This document shows, one piece after another, positions 35,165 through 45,831 of a stretch of 64,000 nt of DNA. Origin of the DNA: Tupaia tana. Lineage: Eukaryota; Chordata; Mammalia; Scandentia; Tupaiidae. The translations under genes were made by a program, and so were the position numbers. Below the pieces are notes generated by a model that saw only the letters and a program-made list of their open reading frames with translations, was not told where the DNA came from and searched no databases. Where the stretch lies: the NCBI GenBank assembly GCA_026018925.1, contig JAKSZU010000029.1, positions 12,729,363 to 12,793,362 of the forward strand. Direction: 5' to 3'. Within the stretch, counting starts at the first letter, position 1, and each line of letters begins with the position of its first letter.

Positions 35165-35400
35165 CCTTTTCGCCATAGGGAGCATATACTCACTGGAGGG
35201 ACACAGGGAGGGAAAGTGAGAAATCACCACCTGGGAAAATAGCCACACCACAATCCCTTCTCTTCCATTCTCCTCTTGGGATTTTCAGCACACACGCACA
35301 TGTGCTCACTGTGATTTTTCAAGCCACCAGGTTCGGTACTCAAACCACAGTTGGCCATTTGGAAGTCCAGTGCCATAACCACCATACCACCTGCTGGCCC
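35165..35400 (-). mobile_element. tRNA-derived SINE
   Basis: Reverse orientation, ending with head complement 'ataccacctgctggcccc'. Confidence 0.82.
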
Positions 35401-35751
35401 CAGTGCTTCACTTCTTGGCAGTATCATTACTGAAATACCCTGAGGCTAAGTTGGTGGAGACATAGGGCTCACCAAGAGTCAGCACAAACCACTAGATGTG
35501 AAAGTGAAGTCATCTGGAACCAATCGGACTCTATCGTAGCTGGTTTTTAGAATACTTAGTTGGTTCCTTAGACAGAAAATGCTAAACAATACATTTAAGC
35601 CCCTAGCAATGTTTTTAACAATATCACATGAGGGAGAAAGTCTGAAATACATGTCAGATACAGTCAATAGAACTTCACAGCCATGTGTAGAACTTTTGAA
35701 AACCTACAGAGCAATTATGTGTACATTAGTAGATAACATTTTAAGGAAAAA
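35401..35751. other. No recognisable feature
   Basis: Short open frames occur on both strands but none resembles a known protein. Confidence 0.4.
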
Positions 35752-36010
35752 AAGAGGCCAGAAGATGGCCTAGCGGTTATATCACTGAACTTCCACATGG
35801 CTGATGATGTTGAACCACCAAACCCCGTGGCTTAAAACTCACAGTGGGCAAATGCACATACATGTCCAAGAGCTCAGGAGGAAACATAAAAAGGCATTAT
35901 GGTGTGGCCGTTCCCCCTAGAGATGATTCCTTATTTTCCCTCTCACTGTCTCTGCCTCTCTCTCTCTGGCATGCACATGCAAACTAAGGCAAAAACCACT
36001 ATACTCCTCA
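35752..36010 (+). mobile_element. tRNA-derived SINE
   Basis: Diverged full-length copy starting 'aggccagaagatggcctag'. Confidence 0.75.
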
Positions 36011-36147
36011 AAAATTTTTAATTAATAAACAAAACATAAGAAGGATTTCTTACTTATACAAGAGAACTGCATTACATTTTAAAACTTGGTTTGACATAAA
36101 AGTGTCATAAATCTAATTTTTCTATTTTACATAATATAAAATAGGCT

Positions 36148-36455
36148 CTTTTGGGTCATCAGAAGGCATTGTGGTTCAGGTACTGGTTCCCACATGGCTG
36201 AGTATGCAGTTCAAGTCCCAGACCCAGTTGCATGAAAACCATCTCAGACCCATGAATGAGTCAGTGAGTCAGTGAGTGAATGAGTGAGTTATGTGTGTGT
36301 GTGACACCCAAAATCCCAGGAGAGTAGAGAAGGGATTATAGAGAATGGATTGCAGAATTGGCCATCCCCTGGGGTTTGGGGAGATAGAGAAAATTCTCAC
36401 CCTCTCTCTGGTGAGTGTACATGCCCTACAGGAAAAATTTCTTTAAAAAAAAGGA
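36148..36455 (+). mobile_element. tRNA-derived SINE with GTGA repeat
   Basis: Copy with a (GTGA)n-like expansion at about 36252-36303 between head and middle block. Confidence 0.72.
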
Positions 36456-36510
36456 AGGAAAAAAGGCTCTTATAAATTTCCTACAATATTTATCATCTTA
36501 ATAACACATT

Positions 36511-36780
36511 GGTGGGACCAGAAGTTGGTGTAATGGCTATGTCTCTGGACTCCCATGTAGTTGACCGTCACTTGAGTCCCAGACATGTTGGCTTAAACTC
36601 AAGCGAGGCGCATGTGCATGAGTAATCAAGATCCTGAGAGGAAAATGGAGGAGAAGGGATTGCAGTGTTGCCATGACCCCTGGGGGGGGGGGGGGGTGGT
36701 TTCTTGCTTTCTGTCTCTCTGTCTGTGTCTTTCTAGCGAGAGCATGTGCTGTATAGCAAAAACCTCTCCAAAACAATAAA
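36511..36780 (+). mobile_element. tRNA-derived SINE with G-run
   Basis: Full-length copy. The internal G-run reaches about 14 near 36683-36696. Confidence 0.85.
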
Positions 36781-37440
36781 TAAATAACACATTGTTGTCA
36801 TTAAGTGGGAAGTTATTGTCTTATTTACCCTTTGAAATCACATGAATCACAGAATGTGCTGTTGAAGATATTGAAAGTAATGTTTGCAATTAACCTCAGT
36901 GTCACAAATAAAAAAAAAATTGAAAGTAAACAAATGCTTCATTTGACTGTAATGTGGTAAAAACTGGTAATACTAGCCAAAACGTCAGAATGTCTAGCAT
37001 CTACCAATAACCTGACTCTGGGAAAGTAACATCACAAATCCAACATATTTCCATTTTTTTTTATAAGGCAGAAATACTTTGGCAAACTCTTCCTAAACTA
37101 CAATGAAAATCTGTCAAGATATGTAGTGCATTAGCTTTTCTCTAGTTGCCAAGTTTGGTGACAGATCAGGTTTAAGTGAGCTCAGACACAGGAAACAATG
37201 ATGACAAATTGAAAGAATGGAGCGTTTATGGAGTATTGTATACAGACACCCTCAGTGTGACAGGTTACAACTCCCCAGACCACACACTTTAAGCTTTCTC
37301 CAATAAGTAACACCATTATGGCCTTGCCTACCCATCTCAGGCAAACTACCTATGCCTTCAGAAAGACAGTCCAAACCCCTGAACAGTATCCAGTGCTTCA
37401 GGAGAAAGTAGTATTATCTAAATTTTGTTCACTCTAGGAA
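36781..37440. other. Unassigned, possibly unique sequence
   Basis: No repeat signature was recognised. It could be intronic sequence of the minus-strand gene whose promoter lies near 40.4 kb. Confidence 0.35.
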
Positions 37441-37605
37441 GAACAATGATTACTTGAGCTATGGAAAATTGCCCTTTTTTTTTTCCTCTCCCAGGCTCTT
37501 TTGCCTCTGCTCTGAAGTACTAGTGTAGTGCTCAGGCCATAGTGATGTTCTTTCAGGTGAGATTCTTATCTGTACAGTATAACTTTCTAGCTTTGTAATA
37601 CTTAC

Positions 37606-37700
37606 TTCATTCCAAAGAAAATGGTACCATTCACCAGTACTCCAAGCTCCCTGAGAGAAATCACTGTCACTGGATTCTGAATTTGAATTTTCATAAAATT
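37606..37700 (-). other. Possible exon or retrocopy scrap with a strong splice donor
   Basis: On the minus strand an open frame reads KEFYENSNSESSDSDFSQG then AWSTGEWYHFLWNE. It is followed at once by a consensus donor, GAA/gtaagtat at 37606/37605. The Ser/Asp-rich then Trp-rich composition looks protein-like, and it lies downstream of the minus-strand promoter at 40.4 kb. Against it: no pyrimidine tract precedes the AG at 37701-37702, and a SINE abuts just upstream. The 5' edge is therefore undefined and the exon may be dead. The protein was not recognised. Confidence 0.3.
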
Positions 37701-37720
37701 CTTTTGTTTCCCCCCCACAG

Positions 37721-37980
37721 GTTTTTGCCACAGAGTGAGTGCACTTGCTGGGAGAGTGACAGAAAGAAGGAATGGGAGTGAGAAATCACCCCATAGGTAC
37801 AATAGTCACATAATCCATTCTCTTCCATTCTCCTCATGGAATTTTGGGCACAAAGGCACATGTCCCCAGTATGATTTTCAAGCTGCTGGGTCTTGGACTT
37901 CAGGAGAGGTTGCTTCTTCCTTTAGCCAAATGGGAGTCCAAAACCTTAACCACCTGATACTACACCACCTGATAGCCCCT
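37721..37980 (-). mobile_element. tRNA-derived SINE
   Basis: Reverse orientation from 'aggtttttgccacagag' to head complement 'ctacaccacctgatagcccc'. Confidence 0.78.
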
Positions 37981-38003
37981 AAAATTCTTTAAATTCACCC
38001 TAG

Positions 38004-38270
38004 TGGGCCAGCCAGTTGCATTGTGGAAAAGCAACTGGATCCATATGGCCAACTTTGTAGTTTGATTCCCAGATCCAGTGGCTTGAAAATTACATCAGGA
38101 GTATGTTCACGTGTGCCCAAAATCTCAAGAGGAAAATGGAGAAGGGATTTTGGCAAGGTCATCCCATTAGGGGGTGATTTTTTTCTTCCTCCCCACCTAT
38201 CCTACCCATCTCTGTATCTCTCAGGCAAGAACTTGTGCCCCATAGCAAAAACATTTAAAAAAATTACTTA
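38004..38270 (+). mobile_element. tRNA-derived SINE
   Basis: Head 'gggccagccagttgcattg', middle block and tail 'gccccatagcaaaaacattt'. Confidence 0.8.
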
Positions 38271-38394
38271 CCCAAGAGTGCTATGCAGGCCAAACAAATG
38301 CAGGAGGGGACCAGAGGCTTCAGTCACTTTAAGACACCAAGACACCCCACAAACAGAGCTACCATAGGAACACTGTCTGCAAAGACTCCACAAT

Positions 38395-38560
38395 TATTTC
38401 TCTGGGAAACTGAGGGCATTTCACTAGTACTGGAAATAGGCTCATATTACAGATGGGTAAACTTAATGAGATACAGAGTAGCATCCATGATATGAAGTGC
38501 TAGGTGTTCAGATACAACACCTGGGCAGGTTCTTGTCTAACGGTCACTAAGAATTAGAAA
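38395..38560 (+). mobile_element. MIR-like remnant
   Basis: 'tattacagatgggtaaact' followed by 'atgagatacagag' resembles the MIR core ('ttttacagatgaggaaactg' then 'aggctcagag'). Only this part is recognisable. Confidence 0.4.
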
Positions 38561-38701
38561 CGTGGACAAACAGAGAGGATAGTAAGCAAAGTTTACTAGA
38601 AAAGAGTCAAAGCTTCCAGTTAAGTGAATGGGTCGCCCCAGAGGTGTCAGAATGGCCCAGTTATATGGACTCTGACAAGAGATTAAAAAAGAAACAATGT
38701 G

Positions 38702-38970
38702 GGGACCAGCAGTTAGCGTAATGGCTATGTCTCTGGACTCCCACGTAGTCAACCATGGTTCGCGTCCCAGACCCGGTGGCTTAAACTCACGCAGGGCGCG
38801 TGTGCGTGCGTGCCCAAGATCCCGAGCAGAGAATGGAGGAGAAGGGATTGCAGAGTGCCCATCCCCCCGGGGGGGGGTGATTTCTCACTTTCTGTCTCTC
38901 TGACTCTCTCTGTCTGTCTGGCGAGCACACACGCCCTATAGTGAAAATTTCTCCAAAAAAAAAAAAAAAA
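38702..38970 (+). mobile_element. Young tRNA SINE
   Basis: It starts 'ggaccagcagttagcgtaat', keeps several CpGs, and ends in a poly-A of about 18. Confidence 0.9.
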
Positions 38971-39359
38971 TGTGAAAGTTAATTTTTTCTAATGATACAG
39001 GAGAAAAAAGACTACTTTCTTTAAAGTGATGCCAGCACAGGTGTTTTGTGCTGCCAAGGACTCTTAAAATAATCACTGCCCTTGAGTTGCACAGGGTGTT
39101 CAGGACTACATCTTTTTGTCTATTTCTAGCCCAGTCAGCAAGTGCTCATAAATTTTTTGAAACATGGGAGAAGAGTATATTGTTGAAGGCCTTCCCCCTA
39201 CTGTTCTCCAGACCAAAAGAGACTACATTTTTTGTTTGGAATGTACCAGTGATGTGAACAATGCTACTTTCAGCTGCCATTATCCCAGCCAGGCTGCAAG
39301 CAGCTTTATGTGCAAACAAGTATTGAAATCCAATAATTGATTTCTACTGAGAGCAGTGA

Positions 39360-40010
39360 ATGATTTGTATGAAAGGCTTGACTATACTGACTCCATTTGC
39401 CTCCTACCCTCCATTCTGTGGACTCCTGACCCTATCTACCTAACCAGAGATCTTACTCCTCTCTCATTAAAACACTATAGCAGAGCTGGAAGCTGAACTC
39501 CTTGCTGTTGGAGCCCCTGGCTCCTGAACCTGAAGCAGGAGAACCTCCATTGTGAACTCTCTATATTGAAAACTTGCTTTCTCCTTTTTGCCTAGAGTAA
39601 ACAGAGTGATTAACATTCCTATTGTCTTTCTAAATAACCAGAAACTCCCTAACTTAAGAAGTTCTTTTGCAATAAACTCCTTGCCCTGAGCCATGAAGAC
39701 CATTGTGTTTAGGCAAAGGACTGGAAAGAGCCCTTAGTAATTATTAACCTGCTTGACCTGGCTTCTATAACTGCTTTCCATTGGAATCTCCTCTCCCTTT
39801 CCTCTCTACCCCTTCTCTATGGTTACTGTTCCCACCACATCAACCCAAATGTGCTTTTTGCCTTTATAAGCACCCTTCTCCCTACACTTGGAGCTGCGGG
39901 GTCTTTGAGAGACACGAGAGCTCTCACAGTCGCTGGTAATAATGACTCCTATAACTTGGCTATGACTGGGTGTCCTCTCCTTTCTCACTGATCAAAATAA
40001 AACAAACCAA
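39360..40010 (+). mobile_element. Probable solo LTR remnant (ERV1-like), fossil
   Basis: About 650 bp is organised like a retroviral LTR: a TATA-like 'tttataag' near 39864, an R/U5-like GC-richer stretch, and an 'aaaataaaa' poly-A signal near 39993. No internal genes lie beside it. Exact ends and TSD were not established, and it appears old. A cellular 3'-end region is the alternative. Confidence 0.4.
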
Positions 40011-40340
40011 CCCCGTGCCCAGCTTGGACTGGATCAACCCCTTAGATCTTCTGGAGTCCCCTTTGTACACCTGAATGCACACACCCACCTTCTGACAAAG
40101 CAGCTACTGAAAGCAAAGCCCAGGTCACCTCTTTCCTCCCTCCGCACCTGCACACCCCGACGCTCCTCTCCTCTCGCTCTCCTCATCCCACCCGGACCAG
40201 GGGCTGCACCTTCCCTCAGGCGCCCCTCCTCCTCCGCCCGATTTCCCCCCACGTTTGTACTCCCACCAAGGAAGAGGGGCACCTTTTCCCTACTAGGGTC
40301 CTCAAAACCCGCAACCCTCCTCCTCCACACTCAGACTCAC

Positions 40341-40535
40341 CGCCATGGACACTGTGTCTGGCAGAGCACGGTCAGCACAGCGGCAGGTTCTCCCCAGCGA
40401 CCCCGGCAGGAACTGAGAGCGCCATAGGCGGAGAGAGAATCTGAAAAAGCCGCCCTCCTCGGCCTGTGCTGATGACGTCATCGGAGCAGAGACTACATTT
40501 CTCGCAAGGCTCTGCGATCCTGGATTAGGCCCCAA
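40341..40535 (-). other. Candidate first exon of a minus-strand gene
   Basis: On the minus strand the CpG-rich leader ends in ATGGCG (40346-40341), followed immediately by a perfect donor, gtgagt, at 40340. A two-codon first coding exon (Met-Ala) is a common mammalian arrangement. A short upstream frame (MALSVPAGVAGENLPLC) lies in the leader. The next exon was not found with confidence; 37606-37700 is a weak candidate. The gene is not identified. Confidence 0.4.
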
Positions 40536-40565
40536 AGTGAAGTTTCCGGTTCTTTCACGTGTAGA

Positions 40566-40618
40566 ATGCTGTTACCAGGAGACCAAAACCTGATGGGAGA
40601 GGCACTGTCTTTATCCAC
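40566..40618 (+). CDS. Candidate first coding exon of a plus-strand gene
   Basis: An ATG at 40566 opens MLLPGDQNLMGEALSLS plus two bases. A consensus donor, gtgagt, starts at 40619. It lies at the plus-strand edge of the CpG-rich promoter. I could not find a matching downstream exon: the two obvious acceptors, before 40767 and 40794, both lead into stops in the required phase. It may be the real start of a gene whose next exon is outside the window, or a decayed one. The product was not recognised. Confidence 0.35.
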
Positions 40619-40625
40619 GTGAGTG

Positions 40626-41191
40626 AGAGACAGGATCCTGGCTTTTTATTAAATCCTGGTTTTGATATTTCCAGGATGAGGGGGCAATCTGCTAGTGGGT
40701 CACTTAGTCAGTGACTTTAGTAACTAAATGTTTTTGTTGTTCTGATATAGTTATTCCTGTTGCAGAACCACCAACTCTTTTTTTTTCTTGTAGTGCAATC
40801 TAAAGTGTGAAAAATATGTTTATGTTTATCAAGAAACAAATGATTAATATGGTAATTATCTTGGAGTCATTAAAATGTTTATCCCCATCCACTAAACTGA
40901 TTTTTGAGTTTTCAATGGGCATCACAGTTGGAAACTGCTCTAGCATATGAGATAAGATACCAAGATCACAGGGTAGGTGTACTTTATATTCCAAGTATAT
41001 TTACACTTCAAGTGTCCAATATTTATTTGCCCAAAAGCTCTCATGTTTTATGTAACAAATCTTTAATTATCTGGGGTGTGTCTCTGTGTGGAAAATATAC
41101 CTGATTTATCTACTCTTTCTTGATTTTGTCCACAAACCAGGCCAGGAGGGATTTCATATACATTTTGCTATCACTAATTTCTTCTCAAACA
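40626..41191. other. Unassigned sequence, probably intronic
   Basis: No repeats were recognised. Acceptor-like tracts occur near 40765 and 40793 but no open exon follows. Confidence 0.35.
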
Positions 41192-41207
41192 AAGAACTAC
41201 CCATTCT
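41192..41207 (+). repeat. Left TSD of a young SINE
   Basis: 'aagaactacccattct' recurs exactly at 41487-41502. Confidence 0.93.
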
Positions 41208-41486
41208 GGTTTTGTTTGTTTGTTTGTTTTGTTTTGTTTTGAGAGGTTTTTGCTATAGGGCACATGCGCTCGCCAGACAGACAGAGGCAGAGAGACAAAA
41301 AGTGAGAAATCACCCCCCAGGGGGGATGGCCATGCCACAATCCCTTCTCCTCCATTCTCCTCTCAGGATCTTGGGCACGCACGCACACACACCCGGTGTG
41401 AGTTTAAGCCACTGGGTCTGGGACTCGAACCGCGGTCGACTACGTGGGAGTCCAGCGACAGAGCCATTACGCTAACTACTGGTCCC
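41208..41486 (-). mobile_element. Young tRNA SINE
   Basis: Reverse-oriented near-consensus copy with a (GTTT)n tail complement and an exact 16-bp TSD. Confidence 0.95.
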
Positions 41487-41509
41487 AAGAACTACCCATT
41501 CTTTAGAAA

Positions 41510-41665
41510 ATTATTTTATTTAACTATGTTTATTATTATTCATTATAATTTGACCAGAAAGAGAGAGGGAAAGTAAGAAAGCAAGCCATCAGGTCTGGGA
41601 CTCAAACCATACTCAGCCATGTGAGAGTCCAGTGCCTTTAACCACTAGGCCACCTACTGGCTCCA
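41510..41665 (-). mobile_element. Short-type tRNA SINE
   Basis: Reverse orientation: AT-rich tail complement, 'ataatttgaccagaaagaga', head ending 'ggccacctactggctcc'. Confidence 0.75.
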
Positions 41666-41990
41666 AAATGCCTATGCTGATTCATCAGGTTACTGTTAGA
41701 CTGGAGTGGTGAAATGACGGGATGGTGGAAAAAGTGGGTTAAGATTGGGAGTGGTGACTGGGGGGTGCAAGAGACATGATCTTGTTCGAGACCTATCCCT
41801 GGTTTTTGTTTTTCTTGTTACATGTCCTGCCATCTTCAAATTATTGTATCTTTAATGCTGTAATTGTCTTTCAGTTACTCCATTCTATATTCACAAAGAA
41901 CTTAAGTCTTCATCTTCACAATACTCCCTCAACCTTCTAGTTTTGAATCTCTTAAACACATATTAGTATGTTATTGGGGGGGGGTGGTTT
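41666..41990. other. Unassigned sequence beside L1-C
   Basis: It could be the 3' part of the minus-strand L1-C but lacks recognisable ORF2 or 3' UTR words. Confidence 0.35.
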
Positions 41991-43410
41991 AAATACAGGA
42001 TGATTGGCAGGGGGTGAGTACGGACCAATTTTAGTATCTTGTATTTGTCTGCGGTTTTTGCCAATCTAGCTATCATATGCCCCAGAGAAGATCTACTTGG
42101 ATTGACTATATTAGGAGCCCATTGTATTTTGGGGATCTGGATATTTGAATACCTCTCTAAATTTGGAATTTTTTCTTCCAGTATTTCATGAAATATATTA
42201 TCAATGTCTTTATTAGTTTCTTCACCTTATGTGATACCAATTATTCAAATGTTTGGGCACTTAATGGTATCCGTTATTTCTCATATATTATTCTCATTGG
42301 GGGGGGTTATTTTCTGGGGGTTTTTTGGGGATTTTTTTCTAGGTCAGGTTTTGTCTTCTATATTCAAGATTTGATTTTCTGAATGGTCTGATCTGCTTTT
42401 AATACTTTTGAGAGAGGTTTCGATTTCTTCTATTACAGCCTTCATCCCTAGCAACTCCATTTGATTCTTTTTATGGTGTGTATTTTTTTTTTTTTTTTCC
42501 AAATTGTGAAACAACTTCCTCAGGTCCTGGGACTCATTGTCTCTTTTCTCTTGGACCTTCTCAAGTTCATGTTCATTAATTCTCATCTCTCATATCTCAT
42601 TTAGTTTTGTCATTATGAATATTCCAAATTCTTCATTGGCCACTTAAACTAATTCCATTATACCATCTGGTGATATGATGAAGAGTTGTTCTTTTCCCTT
42701 GAGGGAGAGGTTTTTTTTTGTTTTTGTTTTTGTTTTTTGTTTTTTATTTCTCACTTATGGGGTGGTTTCTGGTCATCTGATGGATTATGTTTCTTTCTAA
42801 TTTCTTGGAGTTAATTCGGAGTTTTCAGAAACGTGTGGGAGGAGATGATCCACAATCTCTCTCCAATCCTGTTTCCCTGAATCTCCCCAAGAAACCTGCA
42901 CTTTTGACTTTGGAATTGGATATTACAAAGGCCTCACAGTCTCTAGAGAATAGGTGTACCTGCTCTAAGATATAGGGTTTGAACTGAGAGTTTAGAGGTA
43001 TGTGGGAGGAGGGAAGCCACTATATCACTACAGTACCATAATCCCTCTCAAATAAAAACAAAAACAAAAAAGGACAAATGACCAAAAAAGGAAAAAAAAT
43101 GTTTTAAAAAGTAAAAAATAAAAGTTGTGCAGTGTTTGTGCACAGCAGGCCACACCTCAGATATAAAAGGTTACTAATGAGTTTTGGCGTCTGGAAGATG
43201 GTATTTAGAGAAGAGATTCTTCATTCTTCTTGGGCCCTGAACATGGCAGGACACACCTCTGATAGAAGTGGCTACTGTCTGAGTTTTGGTGTCTGGAAGA
43301 TGGGGTTTACAACAAAGATTCTTTATTCTCCTTGGGCCCTGAACATGGCAGTGAAAATTTCAGATATAAATGGCTTCTAAGTTTTGGGGTCTGGAGAATG
43401 TTCAAAATTA
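41990..43410 (-). mobile_element. L1-C: minus-strand L1 5' UTR and ORF1
   Basis: On the minus strand: three 5' UTR units, unique leader, ORF1 start at 42776, then the coiled coil (MKAVIEEIETSLKSIKSRSD, HSENQILNIEDKT) and a stretch like GHMIARLAKTADKYKILKL near 42010-42080. ORF1 is broken by stops and indels, including one right after the start. ORF2 is not seen downstream, so it is truncated there or is another ORF2-less copy. Confidence 0.8.
43130..43400 (-). repeat. L1-C 5' UTR monomers (3 units, ~100 bp)
   Basis: 'gttttgg.gtctggaagatgg' starts near 43181, 43283 and 43381, and 'cttgggccctgaacatggca' recurs. The units are unrelated to those of L1-A, L1-B and the half-L1. Confidence 0.8.
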
Positions 43411-43417
43411 TTTGTCT

Positions 43418-43672
43418 GGGACCAGCAGTTAGTGTAATGGTTATGCCGCTGAACTCCCATGTAGTCAACCACGGTTTGAGTCCTGAACCCGGTGGCTTAA
43501 ACTCATGCCGGGCACATGTGCATATGTGCCCAAGATCCCAAGAGGAGAATGGAGGAGAAGGGATTGTAGCATGGCCATCCCCCCTGGGAGGTGAATTCTT
43601 GCTTTCTATCTGTCTGTCTCTCTGTGTCTTTCTGGCGAATGCACATGCCCTATAGCAAAAACCTCTAAAAAA
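43418..43672 (+). mobile_element. tRNA-derived SINE in or beside the L1-C 5' UTR
   Basis: It starts 'gggaccagcagttagtgtaa'. 'aaaattattt' is found on both sides (near 43405 and 43666), consistent with a TSD. Confidence 0.88.
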
Positions 43673-43679
43673 ATTATTT

Positions 43680-44367
43680 TTTCTGACATTTCTGTGTATT
43701 CACTTGTGCTGTCCATTGTTGGTGAGGGGCTACCTTGCTTACCTGTGGGAGAGTATCCCCCTTGTCTTCTCATGTTTCTTTGATATCTGTGCTAGTTTTT
43801 TTCGTCACGTGATGGAGTATTCTTTTTTTCCTATTTATTGGAATAGATTCTGTTGTATTGGAAGAGACAATTTTATTCTTAGTTCCCAGATGTATTCCTA
43901 TTTGAGAGCTGTGACTCCCACGTCAGAGCATTAATGGGTAACTTTACGTGCTTGCCTCCTCTACAAAAAATTCAGCTCTTGATAGAGTGAGAGGAAGCTA
44001 ATGAGATATAACTTAGTGAAGAGGATCAAGTTTTGTGCTATAGCACAGTATTCGGGATGGCATAACAGAATTTCCAAAGTTATTCCTGAGGCTTGAGGGT
44101 GCACTCACAAGAAGAGGCCTGCTGAGACCAAACCCAAGTCCCCCAGTGGGTGGGAGAGCCTAGGCCACTAGAGCAGTGGAGGATGGAATATGTATACCAT
44201 AATTTAATTGATCTCTTACACCAGAATTTAGATCATGCATGGCTGTCAGGATATTTTTGTTGGACTATCCTGTGTTAAGGCTGCCTTATGGTTAAATGGA
44301 TGTTGTTAGGTTTTAAATTTTGATAATAAGTTTGATTCAGTAAATGCTGTCACTCTTAGCCCTTCCT
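43680..44367. other. Unassigned; possibly further L1-C 5' UTR
   Basis: It has mixed composition, with 'aagaggcctgctgagacc' and GT-rich stretches that look like L1 5' leader material on the minus strand, but no firm match. Confidence 0.35.
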
Positions 44368-44382
44368 AAAGATATAATTGGT
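44368..44382 (+). repeat. Left TSD of a SINE
   Basis: 'aaagatataattggt' recurs exactly at 44643-44657. Confidence 0.92.
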
Positions 44383-44642
44383 CAGGACTAGCAGTTACAG
44401 TAATGGCTATGTTGCTGGACTCCCACGTAGTTGACCGCGGATTGAGTTCCAGACCCAGTGGCTTGAACTCACACTGGGTGTGTGTGCATGTGTGCTCAAG
44501 ATCCCAAGAGGAAAATTGAGAAGGGACTGCCAAATGGCCATCCCCCCCCTGAAAGGGTGATTTCTCGCTTTCTGTCTCTCTATCTCTGCCTTTTTGGTGA
44601 GCACACCCACCCTATAGCAAACAAAACAAAACAAAACAAAAC
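44383..44642 (+). mobile_element. tRNA-derived SINE
   Basis: Full-length, with an (AAAAC)n tail and an exact 15-bp TSD. Confidence 0.93.
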
Positions 44643-44717
44643 AAAGATATAATTGGTAATTTATTAATAATGCTCATCTTTCTACAAAGATAGTAAATGC
44701 CATTTCAAAACTTACTG

Positions 44718-44995
44718 AAGGGACAGCAGATAACATAACAGTTACATTGCTAGACTCCCCTCATGGTTGACTGCTTTTCAAGTCCTGGAATAGGTGGCCT
44801 GAAAATTATGCCAGGCACATGTGAGTGCACGCTCAAGATCCTGAGAGGAGAATCGAGGAGGCAGAATTAAGGCATAGCCTTCCTCCTTGGGAGATAATTT
44901 TTTACTTTTCCTCTCACTGTCTCTATCTCTCTTTCTGTCTCCAGTGAATACGCATGCCCAAAGGCAAAACCAAAAAAAAAAAAAAAAAAAAAGAC
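44718..44995 (+). mobile_element. Diverged tRNA SINE
   Basis: Head 'gggacagcagataacataac', middle block, and poly-A of about 20 at 44972-44992. Confidence 0.78.
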
Positions 44996-45082
44996 AGAAA
45001 AAAAACCCTACTGGAGAATTTTTTTTCCCTTTTTTTAAACTTTCGGCTATATTTAACTCTTTACATGAATATATAAGTGCTG

Positions 45083-45570
45083 CTTCCTTCAGAAGATTCC
45101 TCATGGCTCCTGGGAACTAGATATTTCAGGGGACAGGAGAAATGAAGATTTTCTACTCATAATTTAGCCTCGAGCAAGCAAAGCTAGCGTGGCAGGAGAG
45201 TTGAGCCCTTCCTTCAGAAGATTCCTCGTGGCTCCTGGAAACTAGATATTTCAGAGAAGAGGAGAAATGAAGATTTTCTACTCATAATTCAGCCTCGAGC
45301 AAGCAAAGCTAGCGTGGTAGGGAGCCCCTCTGGCCTTCTATCTCTGTCTCTGTGTCTCTGAGGTCTCTGTCTCTCTCTGCTCCTGTCTCATTTTTTTTTT
45401 GGTAATTTTTCCTTTTTACGATTTTTTTAAAGGTAAAGATTTTCTCTTGCTCTCAGCTCCACCTTTTGTTTTGTTAATAATCCCTTCTGTTCCTTCCTCC
45501 CAGGCAGGAGAGTTGAGCCCTTCCTTCAGAAGATTCCTCATGGCTCCTGGGAACTAGATATTTCACGTCA
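45083..45570 (+). repeat. Half-L1 5' UTR monomers (2 full and 1 partial, ~125 bp)
   Basis: 'cttccttcagaagattcctc' starts at about 45083, 45209 and 45520. The first two units continue through 'ggaactagatatttca', 'gattttctactcataatt' and 'agcctcgagcaagcaaagct'; the third stops at 'gatatttca'. They are nearly identical to each other. Confidence 0.88.
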
Positions 45571-45831
45571 CGTGGTTTTCTATTTTGTGATTTTTTTTTT
45601 AAGAAAAAGAACAGTAATTATAATTTTTTTGTTTTATTTTCTCTTTTTGTTGTTGTTTCTCTCTCTCTTTTTCATTTTCCTTTTTCTTGTCTCTCCACCC
45701 AATATCTACTGAATCTGCTGCACCAGTGATCACAACAGAACGGCAAACAGATTCGAGAACACCTCTGTCTGCTTGCTCCTGAACATTGAGGCTTAACTTC
45801 AAGAATTTGAAAGAAACACACCATCCATCAG

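Larger units (their letters stand above)
40330..40625. promoter_or_regulatory. CpG-rich, apparently bidirectional host promoter
   Basis: This is the only dense CpG stretch in the window outside young SINEs. It contains a full CRE palindrome (tgacgtca, 40473-40480), a ZNF143/STAF-like word (actacatttctcgc, from 40492), an ETS core (ttccgg, 40544-40549), an E-box (cacgtg, 40556-40561) and an X-box-like 'gttaccaggagac' near 40571. No TATA box is seen. A minus-strand ATG with a donor lies at its left edge, and a plus-strand ATG with a donor at its right edge. These are typical features of a compact CpG-island bidirectional promoter. Activity is inferred. Confidence 0.6.

Noticed and set aside
35403-35450. 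Possible U4-like snRNA ('cttggcagtatcattactga')
   Set aside because: The similarity covers only about a dozen bases and the remaining snRNA domains are missing.
40626-41110. Second exon of the plus-strand gene at 40767 or 40794
   Set aside because: In the phase set by the first exon, both acceptors lead to a stop within about ten codons.
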